Below, one piece after another: positions 23,395 to 32,929 of a DNA stretch of 64,000 nucleotides. This DNA comes from [Leptolyngbya] sp. PCC 7376 (GTDB lineage Bacteria; Cyanobacteriota; Cyanobacteriia; Cyanobacteriales; MRBY01). The translations under genes and the position numbers were made by a program. Within the stretch, counting starts at the first letter, position 1. Each line of letters begins with the position of its first letter. The notes beneath the pieces were generated by a model that worked only from the letters and a program-made list of their open reading frames with translations, made no database searches and was not told the origin of the DNA. The DNA lies in the NCBI RefSeq assembly GCF_000316605.1, contig NC_019683.1:4076036-4140035 (forward strand), in the 5' to 3' direction.

Positions 23395-26120
23395 ACAAAT
23401 CGGCATTACAACAGGAATTAGAAGCATCGGCAATCTCCCTAGATATTCAGCATAATTTTATCCCGGTTAAAGGTCGCGACGAGGCCATCCCAGATGTTGA
23501 TGATCTGGCTTGGGATTACCTGTTTTATCTTCAGGTCTACCGCAAGAACAACGGCGGATTACGAAAGAAATGGCTCGATAACTACAGCCATATTGACGCA
23601 GGCGGCTGGTGGTGTCAGACCTTAGATATCGTCAATGGCGATTACTCCCAATGGGGCTGTTTTAAACCTAATACACCCCGCAAAAACAAGGAAGGAAAGC
23701 TTGTTAAATATGAGCACCCGCCGAAACAACCGACACAGCCATTCTTTCTCGAAGTTAATCGAGAACGATGGGAGAAGATCGCACGAAATGGGATGGTACT
23801 TCTCCCAGATCTAGAAGACATTCCAGAATCATCTGACTGTTTTGAATTTTGGGAATGGGTTAAGCAGCATTCAGAACTGCCTATCATCATCACTGAAGGG
23901 GCAAAGAAAACCGCATCATTACTCAGTGCCGATTATTGTGCGGTGGGTTTATCTGGCATTTGGAATGGCGCACCAAAACAAAAAGCAGGTGATGGTACTC
24001 CATTAGAAAAACAATTAAATGAGCAGCTTCAGGCACTCTCCGCTGAAGGAAGAGAAATCATTTTCTGTTTCGATAATGATGACAAACCAAAAACCATTGC
24101 CTCGGTAACCAAAGCGATTCAGTCAATGGCTGAGCTATTCGAGGCTCAGGGCTGCACCATATCGGTAATGAGCTGGCGTGGTCTCCACGACGAGAAAGGT
24201 ATTGATGATATCCATGCTGCTCATGGTTCTGATGCTGTTGATCAGTTGGTGAGTAACAGACTTACTCTAAATGACTGGCAGAAGCTGATGAGTAAACCCA
24301 TCTTGAAGGTTGGTAGTGACGAGCCGGAAAAGATAGAGGCCGTGACATCAACACCTATTGCACCAGTTCGCACCTATGACCCCTCCGAAGAAAAAATATC
24401 AGCCAAAACAACAACACCATTAACCAAGAGCCACCCTGAAACAGAAACGATTTATGGTGGCCGCAAAGACTTAAATTACGCTCAGCTCTACCAATTCATC
24501 CAATACAATTTAGCGTCGCGATTATCCTTTGACCTGATGCGTCGTCAAGTCCTTCTGGATGGGGAAATATTCCAGATGGCTGATGAACTGAGACCTTGGT
24601 TTTTCTGTGAGTATGGCGAAACCGCAAAAGAAGGTGATATCTACAAAACCATTGTTTATTTTGCCCGCCAAAAATCTTTTGACCCTGTGGTGGAAGACCT
24701 CAGACGATGCCAGAGAGAAGCGACCCGTATTTCCATTGATAACATCGCCACTCGATACTTCGGTCAAGACCCAGATAAATGTTCAGACGATAAAGAAAAG
24801 CGCAAAGCATGGATGTATAACCGCTGTATCAAAATGTGGCTAATTTCTGCTGTGGCTCGTCAATTCCAAACCGCGAATCGAGATGGAGACCCAAACTATA
24901 GAGGGTGTCAAGTAGATCATGTTCTCGTTCTACAAGGTGGACAGGGGAAAGGAAAATCCACTTGGTTCGGAGCACTTTGTGGTGGCTACTTCAACGAGTC
25001 GATGGGGGATATCCAAGCAAAAGATTCTCTCATGGCATTGCATTCAAACTGGATACTCGAACTGGCTGAAATTGATGGGATTACCAGTAAGAAAGCCGCT
25101 GCCACACTCAAGCACTTCTTAACCACCAAAGTAGATGAGTTTCGAGTGCCATACGCCCGGAAATCTAAGCCACACGCACGGCGCTCAGTATTTTGCGGCA
25201 CAGTAAACCCAAGCCGTTTTTTGATTGATGATGAGAATCGCCGCTTTTGGGTTGTTCCTGTGCTCTCCTCAGATATCAATGTGCAGTTGATTGCAGAAGA
25301 ACGGGATGGTATATGGGCTTCTGCTGTTGATGCTTATTTAGCTGGAGAGCTTTGGTATCCCACCAGTGAAGAGAAAGACATCCTACGGCAGATCGCCGAT
25401 GACTTTGCAGAGATCGATCCCTGGCAGGAGCCAATAGAGTCTTACCTAAAGCTGCATGAATATGTGAACAGCCGCGAAATACTTCAGACCGTTTGCAAGA
25501 TGGATCTCAAAGACATTGGCAAGCGAGATGAAATGAGGGTCAGTAAAATTCTTACCCGACTGGGTTGGACAGAAGAAAAACGAATCCGAAGGGAAGGCCA
25601 ATCCATCAGAGTGCGATATAAACCAAGGTCAGAACAGATAGAAATGGATGTGGAGACTGCCTCTGATACCAATATTTATTCTTTTTTAGAGGAAAAGGTT
25701 GGTAACAATGGTAAAACCCCTGATATACAAAGCTCCCAGATGTACCAACCTGTTGACCAACCTTTTGGGGGGTTGGTACAAGCCGGGAAATGTACCGACC
25801 AAAACGAAACTGTACCAACCTTTTTAACAGAGGTTGGTACATCCAAAATGCCTGTACAGCAAGGGATTGAGGCGATATGTACCGACCTACCAACAAAAAA
25901 AACGATTCCTGAAAAATATTCACGCGCTGGTTTTAAATTCGCAGAAAACGAAATTTTGCAGCAAAAAACATCGAATCGATATGTGATGGTGCGAGAGTTG
26001 CCACCAATTGGCAGTCGATTTAGTTCTAAAAGTTATCTCTGTGAGTGGATGGAACCTCTCTCCAGCGACCCGGAGCCAACGGAATGGATCCAGCAATCTG
26101 ATTTAAGGGAGATCGACTAA
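23370..26120 (+). CDS. Primase-helicase: DUF3854 plus VapE-type ATPase
   Basis: About 916 residues. The first 300 have DUF3854 features with a Toprim-like core (PIIITEGAKKTASLL, IIFCFDNDDKPKT). The centre is a VapE/VirE ATPase: GGQGKGKST near residue 525, LAEIDG, CGTVNPSRFL and RRFWVVPV. A Gln/Pro/Thr-rich linker follows, then a conserved tail ending SDPEPTEWIQQSDLREID. Right-element counterparts keep head and tail but have another helicase in the middle. The linker DNA has a TGTACCRACC array. Start is ATG 23370 or 23382. Confidence 0.83.
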   Translation: MGDAMQTLDKSALQQELEASAISLDIQHNFIPVKGRDEAIPDVDDLAWDYLFYLQVYRKNNGGLRKKWLDNYSHIDAGGWWCQTLDIVNGDYSQWGCFKPNTPRKNKEGKLVKYEHPPKQPTQPFFLEVNRERWEKIARNGMVLLPDLEDIPESSDCFEFWEWVKQHSELPIIITEGAKKTASLLSADYCAVGLSGIWNGAPKQKAGDGTPLEKQLNEQLQALSAEGREIIFCFDNDDKPKTIASVTKAIQSMAELFEAQGCTISVMSWRGLHDEKGIDDIHAAHGSDAVDQLVSNRLTLNDWQKLMSKPILKVGSDEPEKIEAVTSTPIAPVRTYDPSEEKISAKTTTPLTKSHPETETIYGGRKDLNYAQLYQFIQYNLASRLSFDLMRRQVLLDGEIFQMADELRPWFFCEYGETAKEGDIYKTIVYFARQKSFDPVVEDLRRCQREATRISIDNIATRYFGQDPDKCSDDKEKRKAWMYNRCIKMWLISAVARQFQTANRDGDPNYRGCQVDHVLVLQGGQGKGKSTWFGALCGGYFNESMGDIQAKDSLMALHSNWILELAEIDGITSKKAAATLKHFLTTKVDEFRVPYARKSKPHARRSVFCGTVNPSRFLIDDENRRFWVVPVLSSDINVQLIAEERDGIWASAVDAYLAGELWYPTSEEKDILRQIADDFAEIDPWQEPIESYLKLHEYVNSREILQTVCKMDLKDIGKRDEMRVSKILTRLGWTEEKRIRREGQSIRVRYKPRSEQIEMDVETASDTNIYSFLEEKVGNNGKTPDIQSSQMYQPVDQPFGGLVQAGKCTDQNETVPTFLTEVGTSKMPVQQGIEAICTDLPTKKTIPEKYSRAGFKFAENEILQQKTSNRYVMVRELPPIGSRFSSKSYLCEWMEPLSSDPEPTEWIQQSDLREID
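25697..25894. repeat. TGTACCRACC array in primase gene, candidate origin
   Basis: TGTACCAACC at 25741 and 25811, TGTACCGACC at 25791 and 25878, and the reverse complement GGTTGGTACA at 25771 and 25832. Partial copies are at 25697, 25753 and 25887. The two orientations form two inverted pairs. Words lie in all three reading frames, so they are not explained by the protein. Iterons in the gene of their own replication protein are well known, for example in lambda O. Confidence 0.7.
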
Positions 26121-26491
26121 TGCCAATGAAACGTCATCTCTACCCAAAGAATTGGGATACTATTGCGACGATTATCAAGTACATGGCTGATTGGCACTGC
26201 ACAAAGTGTGGTCGTCCTTGCCGTCGTCCAAGGCAAACGTGGGATGAGTTTTGCTCAGGTCTTCTCCATGAACAATCGAAATGGTGCAAGGAAACAGACA
26301 AGCCGGGGCGGTTCGTCCTTACCGTTGCCCACCTAGACCAAAACCCCGGCAATAACAACCGCGAGAACCTGAAAGCCCTTTGTCCCACCTGCCACAATCG
26401 CCATGATGCCAAAGCCAGAGCTGTGAATCGCTCCCATACTCGCGTGGTGAAACTGGAAGATGCAGGCCAGCTAAGGCTAGGAGGACTCTAA
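26120..26491 (+). CDS. HNH-type nuclease domain protein, left
   Basis: The 123-residue protein has CTKCGRPC for zinc and the HNH pattern LTVAHLDQNPGNNNRENLKALCPTCHNRHD. Overlaps the primase stop (TAATG). It may nick or cut element or host DNA, for replication, packaging or defence. The right counterpart at 42977-43348 is about 85 % identical. Confidence 0.82.
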   Translation: MPMKRHLYPKNWDTIATIIKYMADWHCTKCGRPCRRPRQTWDEFCSGLLHEQSKWCKETDKPGRFVLTVAHLDQNPGNNNRENLKALCPTCHNRHDAKARAVNRSHTRVVKLEDAGQLRLGGL

Positions 26492-26667
26492 TGTATGTAA
26501 AAGTGACTGCTGGTGAATTTCAAGATTGGATTGGCATCGCAGAATTTTGGGGTTACAGTTCTGCTTGGAAGCAAGATGTTTTTTCCGTTCATCTATATGG
26601 TGATGACGGCAAGTATCGTGACACCGTATTGATGCCTAAAGGTTGGCTCAAGTGGCTAGGTCTGTAG
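26491..26667 (+). CDS. Small conserved protein, 58 aa, left
   Basis: Begins MYVKVTAGEFQDWIG and ends GWLKWLGL. The right counterpart at 42796-42972 has the same length and ends. Preceded by GGAGGA at a good distance and overlaps the HNH stop. Its 3' end overlaps the convergent 509-residue gene. Not recognised. Confidence 0.68.
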   Translation: MYVKVTAGEFQDWIGIAEFWGYSSAWKQDVFSVHLYGDDGKYRDTVLMPKGWLKWLGL

Positions 26668-28177
26668 GAAAGTTGGTCACATACTCTGGCGTACCAAACG
26701 GGACATCTTCCGTCCAAAGCGTAAACTGTATCTTCTCCTGCTCGTATTTCTTCCCAGCCAGATCACGACGGGTTCCTTCTGTTCTCTCTCGTTTGAGGGT
26801 CACAATTGCCTTCTCTGGATAAGCCGCAGTTGGTGTTTTTACCAGTGATGGAGCTAACTCCTCCTCTGTCGCTGTGACGCGAATGAAATCCTCTTCACAG
26901 AGATCCTTGATGATGCCCTTCAGAGTCGCCTTACCCACCTCTTTCTCCGCTGCAAATAGGAGGATGGTTATCCGACTCTCTAAGGTGGCCTCAATCTTCC
27001 ATGCTCCCCAACGATGGTTGCGTAACGCCCGCTTGAAATCTATCCATCTCAAATTCGGCTTCAGTGCTTTTAACGTGAGTTGATACCGTGCCGCTGGCCC
27101 ACCTGTTTCATTAATGAAAGGTGGCTTAGCCACATCTCTAAACACAATCTTGCAGGTTCTGAGATAGGGCTGTAAAACTTTCCTGCCATCATCCTCATTG
27201 GTCATCGTGCCGATATCACGGTTCCGAATTAAGCGGTATTGGTTAATTAATCCATTCGCTTGAGCGATCGCTAAATTAGAGGGCACTTTCGTCATGCGGA
27301 CTTTCTCGCCGTCATTATCCTTATCCAGCTCTAGGGTTAGCGATCTATCCTCTCCTAAGACTTCTAACCGAGTGGCTTTAGCGGCTTGCATTTGCTCATC
27401 CCAGAACCGAGCGACGACATAACCCCCCTCAATAAAGCTTTCCCAGCCTTCTTCGACAAACTCTTCTACAAATGCCCTAACGTATTCATTCGGAATACTG
27501 TCGATTCTTTCCTCGATCTCCTCTGCAATACTCCAACGACTGCCTTCTTCAGTCCCCCAAACACTTAATCTCTCTCTCAAGCCGGGGGGTAAAAACTTTA
27601 AAGATTCAGCATTCTCTCGAATCGCTTTTCGCACTGCAATGTAACTGTTGACAGCAATACTCTTGACGATGGCATTAAACGTCACCCGCAGGGCATTCTT
27701 GAACTCATCCCACAGCTCATCACCCCGCTCCTGTAGTAATGCGCTAATCGTCCCTAAAGCTAAAGCTGTACCGCCAATCACTGGTAAAGCAAAGGATATC
27801 CCTACTCCTACTGCACCAACGGCAATGGTTCCAGTCAGTTGTCCAAAGAACCCACCCCAAGCAGAAGCCACTGAAATATTGTGTTGTTTTAGTCCACCCC
27901 TTAACTGAGCATCCGACGCTAACCAGTTGAATGTAGATAATTGGCTAGCCTTGCCCACGAGCCAACCAAAGGCATTGGCAAAACTTAGGACGAGCTGCGG
28001 TAACTTCGATGCAAAACCAATTAACTTACGCCCTGTAATGAAAATCCGTTCAACTAGATTGGTGGATGAGTCATCATCAAAAACATTGAGCAGGTCTTGA
28101 ATGATGCGACCTTCCGGGGCGACGATATCGCGAATCTCACGAGAGATTAAATCTTTGGCCTCTAATGCAAACCCCAT
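26648..28177 (-). CDS. Structural-module protein, 509 aa, left
   Basis: The middle (residues about 60-155) is hydrophobic and glycine-rich (GTIAVGAVGVGISFALPVIGG), as in a membrane-active or membrane-anchored protein; the rest is soluble with basic and acidic stretches. No known family recognised. The copy at 41286-42815 differs at about one residue. It abuts the 566-residue gene (ATG/TAA overlap) as the last gene of the minus-strand half of the structural-like module. Confidence 0.75.
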   Translation of the reverse strand: MGFALEAKDLISREIRDIVAPEGRIIQDLLNVFDDDSSTNLVERIFITGRKLIGFASKLPQLVLSFANAFGWLVGKASQLSTFNWLASDAQLRGGLKQHNISVASAWGGFFGQLTGTIAVGAVGVGISFALPVIGGTALALGTISALLQERGDELWDEFKNALRVTFNAIVKSIAVNSYIAVRKAIRENAESLKFLPPGLRERLSVWGTEEGSRWSIAEEIEERIDSIPNEYVRAFVEEFVEEGWESFIEGGYVVARFWDEQMQAAKATRLEVLGEDRSLTLELDKDNDGEKVRMTKVPSNLAIAQANGLINQYRLIRNRDIGTMTNEDDGRKVLQPYLRTCKIVFRDVAKPPFINETGGPAARYQLTLKALKPNLRWIDFKRALRNHRWGAWKIEATLESRITILLFAAEKEVGKATLKGIIKDLCEEDFIRVTATEEELAPSLVKTPTAAYPEKAIVTLKRERTEGTRRDLAGKKYEQEKIQFTLWTEDVPFGTPEYVTNFPTDLAT

Positions 28178-29877
28178 TACTCTGCATCCTCATCATTAAA
28201 GTCACGGATGAAGGGTCTGTCTGGTTCATTGAGGTTAAAGAAACTATCCGGGTTATTCACCTCATTAACAAAGTTATTCCAGCCATTATCAGCATCAGCT
28301 AATGTCTCATCGGCTAAATCTCGAATATTGTCGATGTCTGATTCGTCAGTGCGTAAGAATGCCGATTTGATGATGCTGGCAGCGTACATAAAACGCGGCA
28401 AATATTCTAAAAGAATGGCACTATCATCAAACTCAAACCCCTGATATTTGTAGCTTTCAGACCGTAATATCTGCGATAGGGATTTGATGTTATTCGGGTT
28501 GACCTTCGCGATATTAAAGGCACTTTGCGCCTCACGTTTCTTTCGCTTGGTGCGATAGCCCATAAACTCTTGATTCGCGATGGCTAAGTCTTGGTTGATT
28601 AAAGTGGCAGTCTTCAATGAAACCAACTCAGCCGCTTGCCTGAGCATGATATTCGTTTGGGCATTCTGCACAATGAGTGATGATTGGCCATAGCCATAAA
28701 TATCGGCTAAGGCTTCGGCAATATTTTGGACTTCGACTTCTAACTCTTGATTGCCTTCTGCCACCAAGTCAGCATCTTTAATTTTGATCTTGAAGGGAAA
28801 CTCACCGATTAGAGCATCCATCTGTTTAACGATCCACAGGATGAACTGTACGAGGTTAGGGATTTTCTCTATGCCTGCTCTTTCTGGATTATCACCAGAA
28901 TTCAGCAATGATTTTGGCACTTCACCGGGGAACTCATTAATCCCGATAGCATCAGCCATTTTTTCCAGTAGTTGTCTGGTGGATAGATTGCTGATATCTG
29001 TTTCAGTTTCATTGTCGATGTCAGTAGTGGATGAGCCACCACAGATGATTGCTTCTAATGCCCCTGCTACGGTATTTGTCCCTGTAATCGGTGGATTATC
29101 ACCACAACTCAGAGGATAGCTGCCTAGTTTGCTATCTACCCCTCGAATAGCAGCCAAGATGCCAGCATCATCAAAATTGAAGTCTGGGAAGTCCGTGGGT
29201 AATGCCTGAATTAAAGACCTTAAAGTCTGGAAGTATTGATTGATGAGATTTTCGAGAAAGTCTTGCGCTCCAGTAATAATGCTCTCAAGGTAAGGCGCAA
29301 TTGCCTTGGCTGCTTCTAAAGCCTCACGCCATAGTCTTTCACCTGTAGCAAGAGATTGAAGGATGACCCGTTCAGTGGAACGAATCAGGTTATCAAGCGT
29401 GTTAAACCCAGCCGTGGCAATGTCTTCTACGTTTTGAGTGATACCCTCGATGTTTTGAGTGATACCCTCAATATTTTTAGTGATGCCTCTGACATCTTTG
29501 ACGATTGAGGTCACACCATTAATGCCGTTAACAATGACGTTTTCTGTCCCCTCTATGGCAGCAGTAACGACATTTTCACCACTTTTAATGCTTTGGGTGA
29601 TGACATTCTCTGATGACTTTATTGCTTGCACAAGACCAGCCTCTAGAAGGTCAAAACCACCCTCAATCGCTGCAACCATTGGAGCTCTGACCAAGCTAAT
29701 CAGACTATCGAAAATATTGGCAATGGCACCGGGGATGCTGGTGTCTATTCCGGTCTCTACTCGTCCCAACTTAGAGAGAATGTCATTCGCCTGTTGCTGT
29801 GTTGCTAACTGCGATAACAGTCGTGATTCTAAATCATAGAAATCTTGCTTAACCGCTAACTGCTCTGGACATCCCAT
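28177..29877 (-). CDS. Long helical structural protein, 566 aa, left
   Basis: The first 250 residues are helical with repeated segments of about 11 and 7 residues (KSSENVI, KSGENVV, EGTENVI; then KNIEGIT, QNIEGIT, QNVEDIA), suggesting a long rod. The second half has a polar DADLVAEGNQELEVE segment and ends acidic (DFNDEDAE). It could be a fibre or spacer in a particle or injection device; inference only. The right copy (39586-41286) has more substitutions than other module genes, mainly in residues 185-260. Confidence 0.75.
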   Translation of the reverse strand: MGCPEQLAVKQDFYDLESRLLSQLATQQQANDILSKLGRVETGIDTSIPGAIANIFDSLISLVRAPMVAAIEGGFDLLEAGLVQAIKSSENVITQSIKSGENVVTAAIEGTENVIVNGINGVTSIVKDVRGITKNIEGITQNIEGITQNVEDIATAGFNTLDNLIRSTERVILQSLATGERLWREALEAAKAIAPYLESIITGAQDFLENLINQYFQTLRSLIQALPTDFPDFNFDDAGILAAIRGVDSKLGSYPLSCGDNPPITGTNTVAGALEAIICGGSSTTDIDNETETDISNLSTRQLLEKMADAIGINEFPGEVPKSLLNSGDNPERAGIEKIPNLVQFILWIVKQMDALIGEFPFKIKIKDADLVAEGNQELEVEVQNIAEALADIYGYGQSSLIVQNAQTNIMLRQAAELVSLKTATLINQDLAIANQEFMGYRTKRKKREAQSAFNIAKVNPNNIKSLSQILRSESYKYQGFEFDDSAILLEYLPRFMYAASIIKSAFLRTDESDIDNIRDLADETLADADNGWNNFVNEVNNPDSFFNLNEPDRPFIRDFNDEDAE

Positions 29878-30852
29878 CTAAGTTCGCCTCACAAAAGAAT
29901 CGATTAATCTGCCCTGCTCGTCGTAACAGCAATTCAATGCAGACCCTGCACAGGGGTTACAGCAAGTCTCCGGTGGGCATTGGCGATCGCCACATTGAAA
30001 AAGTGGGTCTGCCCCGTCATAAGGGCAAATCTTCGTGAGTATTCCCCCTTGATCGCTCACCTCTAGACATTTCAATACAGAGACATTTGGACATTCTTCA
30101 TAGGTCAAAGTTTCGGTTGTGCCATCTGCGTAGTAGAAAATTAGCTCGCAACCTGCACTAGCAGGAGACCCAATAATGTCGTGCTCATACATAATCAACA
30201 GTCCTCCTTCGTCAAAGAATTCCCACACCGGGTATTCTTGAAAAAGTGGGTTGTGGGGCATATTCCCATAATTGTGAGAATGAGAACTATAAGCTCTTTT
30301 ATCGAAGTCTACGGGGAATGTCCCATTATAAAAACTTAATCTTGTTGGGCAACTTGAAGGTCTATTTGGAGTGGTGAAAAAGCGATCATAATCAATCGAA
30401 AAAGGTCGGGTGATATCCTCTTCTGTGACAAATGTGAACCACCTATTTGTGCCATGCCCACTACCAGCATAGGTATATGAAAAGCTGTAATTGTCTCCCA
30501 ACAAATATCCATAAGATTCGGCATTGACAATCCCTTGACATGAAGAAGGCATTAAAAAAGTTTTCAGGGTTTTATCTAAAGAAAGACGAAAACTTTTAGC
30601 CCCTAATACTTCTATTGTCTCTCCGGTCGTTTGCTTCTCATAGGATATAGAGCCGGACAATAGACGATATGGATGATCGCTGTCTAATTCCTTCTCTCGT
30701 AAAACTTCTATGTCATTAACTAGTAGCCCACTTGTCCCTATATCACGGCAAATAGGAGGATCAAGGGATAGTATTTCCTGTCTATTAGGAGAATCAGGAT
30801 TGATGATTAAATAAGCCTTTTCTGCATTTTCACAGTCGCAAATCTTCGTCAT
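29878..30852 (-). CDS. Cys-rich protein with variable middle, 324 aa
   Basis: N-terminal 38 residues (CDCENAEKAYLIINPDSP) and C-terminal 75 residues with nine or more Cys (FQCGDRQCPPETCCNPCAG) match the right counterpart (38834-39583, 249 aa). The middle, about residues 40-245, is unrelated between the two. A constant anchor and tail around an exchanged centre is typical of receptor-binding or adhesin proteins. No signal peptide. Family unknown. Confidence 0.75.
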   Translation of the reverse strand: MTKICDCENAEKAYLIINPDSPNRQEILSLDPPICRDIGTSGLLVNDIEVLREKELDSDHPYRLLSGSISYEKQTTGETIEVLGAKSFRLSLDKTLKTFLMPSSCQGIVNAESYGYLLGDNYSFSYTYAGSGHGTNRWFTFVTEEDITRPFSIDYDRFFTTPNRPSSCPTRLSFYNGTFPVDFDKRAYSSHSHNYGNMPHNPLFQEYPVWEFFDEGGLLIMYEHDIIGSPASAGCELIFYYADGTTETLTYEECPNVSVLKCLEVSDQGGILTKICPYDGADPLFQCGDRQCPPETCCNPCAGSALNCCYDEQGRLIDSFVRRT

Positions 30853-31061
30853 GCCACCCCTCGCAATTTATGCATAATTGCGCGCTCTCGTAATAGCTGG
30901 TTATAGATTTCATCCATACTCATCCCTGTTTCTCTGGATAGTCGAAGTAAAAGCCTTGGTCTGGGGTTGTAAATATAAGGTTGACCATATTTCTTCTTTG
31001 TTTTCAGCATTGCCCGCCGTGAACAAGTGCTTAATTTCTGCCATAAAAAGATCTGACTCAT
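30849..31061 (-). CDS. Small RHH-like regulator of structural module, left
   Basis: The 70-residue product contains RPRLLLRLSRETGMSMDEIYNQLL, which looks like a ribbon-helix-helix segment. It sits at the start of the minus-strand half, beside the inverted repeat at 31100-31140, so it may control the divergent promoters. A TTGACA lies 22 bases before the first ATG, which would leave little leader; the internal ATG at 31010 (53 residues) is a real alternative. The right copy is identical. Confidence 0.62.
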   Translation of the reverse strand: MSQIFLWQKLSTCSRRAMLKTKKKYGQPYIYNPRPRLLLRLSRETGMSMDEIYNQLLRERAIMHKLRGVA

Positions 31062-31220
31062 AGCTCAAAATATGTGCTTGTCAACATTGTAATTTGACTA
31101 CCTGTCTTAGATGCGGGTTAAGTCTATTTCTAAGACAGGTTTATTTCGCTATACCCAAATAAGTTTATCTGTACTATTACTATTGATATAGGTCAACTTA
31201 TAACGTTTTGGATTACAGAA
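31062..31220. promoter_or_regulatory. Divergent promoter region of structural module, left
   Basis: The 159 bases between the divergent halves hold a perfect 11-bp inverted repeat ACCTGTCTTAG / CTAAGACAGGT (31100-31110, 31130-31140) with a 19-bp spacer. A TTGACA for the minus side lies near 31083. The same repeat and most of the region are conserved at 38466-38624. The repeat is the likely site for a regulator such as the RHH-like protein. Confidence 0.62.
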
Positions 31221-32000
31221 ATGTCTCTAACTTTTTTCGATAATGCTGTTGCTGCTGGTGGGGGTAATGGTGTGCCCGCTGGTTTATTTCTGCCGATTGC
31301 AGTTCTACCCGGTGTTGTGGCGGGTGAGTTTGGTGCGGGTGAATCCCAAGCGACCAAAGAAGGTAAAGCTTTATTGGCGATGAGTAATGCGCTGTTTGAT
31401 TACTACACGGCGAACTCAACTAATTTGGTTGGGTTACTGGCGACTCGTGCGAAGGCTTCGGCTTCTGATGTGTTGGATAACATCACCTTTACCTTCCAGC
31501 ATCAATATGTTTCTAAGTTGTCTGATGCATCCTTTGGCCAGATTCCTCTCCCGGCTGCTGGTGCTAATTCTGGTGTGGGTGGGTTTGCGGTACAAGACAT
31601 CTTCGCTGCGGCGGCTGATGTTGCGGCGGAAGGGGCAATCAGTGGTGAGGGTGTGGTGATTCCCTACGCAGATCTTTCTGCGTTTGGTGGTTCTGCTCCA
31701 GCCGGAATTACAGCGGGTAATGATAACCGTGATTTGATTGCTGCCATGAACCGAGCCATGGCTGATTTAGTGGTGGTTCGTGATGCGACGAATGCGTCTG
31801 CTGTCACTGCGGCAACTCAAGCGAACTCTATTTCCTTTACCCTTGCTGCTGCTGCCACTGCAACAACAGATCCCACCACTGGATTGGTGGCGGGTGAGTT
31901 AGACAAGATTTCCACTGTGCAGATGTCTACGTCTTATACCGTGCAAGTGGCTCTGAATCAGTCGGCTCAAACCTTCGATGTCAATGTCGTTACTGCGTAG
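31221..32000 (+). CDS. Putative major structural protein, 259 aa, left
   Basis: An Ala/Gly/Thr-rich protein with few charged residues and no Cys. It has strand-prone stretches (YTVQVALNQSAQTFDVNVV at the end) and a helical segment around residues 50-80. Codons are regular and the gene heads the plus-strand half with its own promoter. I suspect a major capsid or coat protein, without a family match. The right copy differs at two residues. Confidence 0.68.
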   Translation: MSLTFFDNAVAAGGGNGVPAGLFLPIAVLPGVVAGEFGAGESQATKEGKALLAMSNALFDYYTANSTNLVGLLATRAKASASDVLDNITFTFQHQYVSKLSDASFGQIPLPAAGANSGVGGFAVQDIFAAAADVAAEGAISGEGVVIPYADLSAFGGSAPAGITAGNDNRDLIAAMNRAMADLVVVRDATNASAVTAATQANSISFTLAAAATATTDPTTGLVAGELDKISTVQMSTSYTVQVALNQSAQTFDVNVVTA

Positions 32001-32058
32001 GTCGAACGCTTCGTAACGAGGATATTCTCACGATTAACAATTAACTAGGTACAAAATA

Positions 32059-32703
32059 ATGGCTCGTGAATATGGTTCCGGTACATGGCGTTGGGTCGGT
32101 TTGGTGATTGGCTCTACCACGCTCAAATATGTGTTTGATTCCAAGCTCAAGGACAGTCTCAAAAGTGAGTTTGGTCAGACCGATGTCACTGCTCAATTCA
32201 ATGTCACCAATGCGGTGTTATCCCCCAACAAACCAAAGCCTGCCCGCGCCTCTAAGCGCTTGGCTGATGGTTATGAAGGGAGCTTTTGCAGCTCTGACAA
32301 GATTAAGCCCCTCAAGGCGGATGGGTTTCAGATTACTCGTCCCAAACTGGCCACCTTTAATCAGACGACTCTCAGTCGGGTGTTATTCGTCACCCTTAAC
32401 GGTGTGAAGTATGCATGGCGACGACCTCGGAATACGGGTGGGGAGGTGGATGTTAACCCTGTGGGTGCTCAAGATGCGACGGATGAGACGGATTTAGTGT
32501 TTGGTGCTGATTTCCCCAAGCCTGCCCAAGGGGTAATTCTGATTCCCGGTCAAGGCTCCTATCGCTGTTTTGTGGATAACACCAAGGTGGATGGTGCGAC
32601 ATTGGATGCGGCGGCGGCTTCTGCTGGTTGGTCTTTGACTTCTCCCCAAGAGATTAATGTCGAAAGTCTGTTAAACCGCACGATTGGTCAAAGCCAAGGA
32701 TAA
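32059..32703 (+). CDS. Putative second structural protein, 214 aa, left
   Basis: Starts MAREYGSGTWRWVGLVIGSTTLKYVF, rich in predicted strands, with FVTLNGVKYAWRRPRNTGG in the middle. No signal peptide. Follows the 259-residue gene by 58 bases with AGGT-like ribosome signal. The pair of consecutive, strand-rich proteins could be two capsid proteins. The right copy lacks the last four residues and has five changes. Confidence 0.66.
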   Translation: MAREYGSGTWRWVGLVIGSTTLKYVFDSKLKDSLKSEFGQTDVTAQFNVTNAVLSPNKPKPARASKRLADGYEGSFCSSDKIKPLKADGFQITRPKLATFNQTTLSRVLFVTLNGVKYAWRRPRNTGGEVDVNPVGAQDATDETDLVFGADFPKPAQGVILIPGQGSYRCFVDNTKVDGATLDAAAASAGWSLTSPQEINVESLLNRTIGQSQG

Positions 32704-32710
32704 ACAAACA

Positions 32711-32923
32711 ATGTCTTTGATATTGACCCCCGGTAATCCTGAATATGAGTTCATCATGGCGCATATGCCACCCCCTCCCAACTGGAGATCTCACGAGGCT
32801 CACGGCGAGGTGGGCTTGATTCAGGATTTGGAGACGGGTATGTGGCGACCTGCAAATCAAACTGAATTTATTGAGGTGATGATGGAACAGGGTGAGCTTT
32901 ACTTCTCAGAGACTGAGGGTTAA
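32711..32923 (+). CDS. Small structural-module protein, 70 aa, left
   Basis: MSLILTPGNPEYEFIMAH leads a short acidic protein with PPPPNWRSH. No family recognised. I use the ATG at 32711, which fits the right copy at 36774-36989. It lies 7 bases after the previous gene. Confidence 0.65.
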   Translation: MSLILTPGNPEYEFIMAHMPPPPNWRSHEAHGEVGLIQDLETGMWRPANQTEFIEVMMEQGELYFSETEG

Positions 32924-32929
32924 GAGTCA

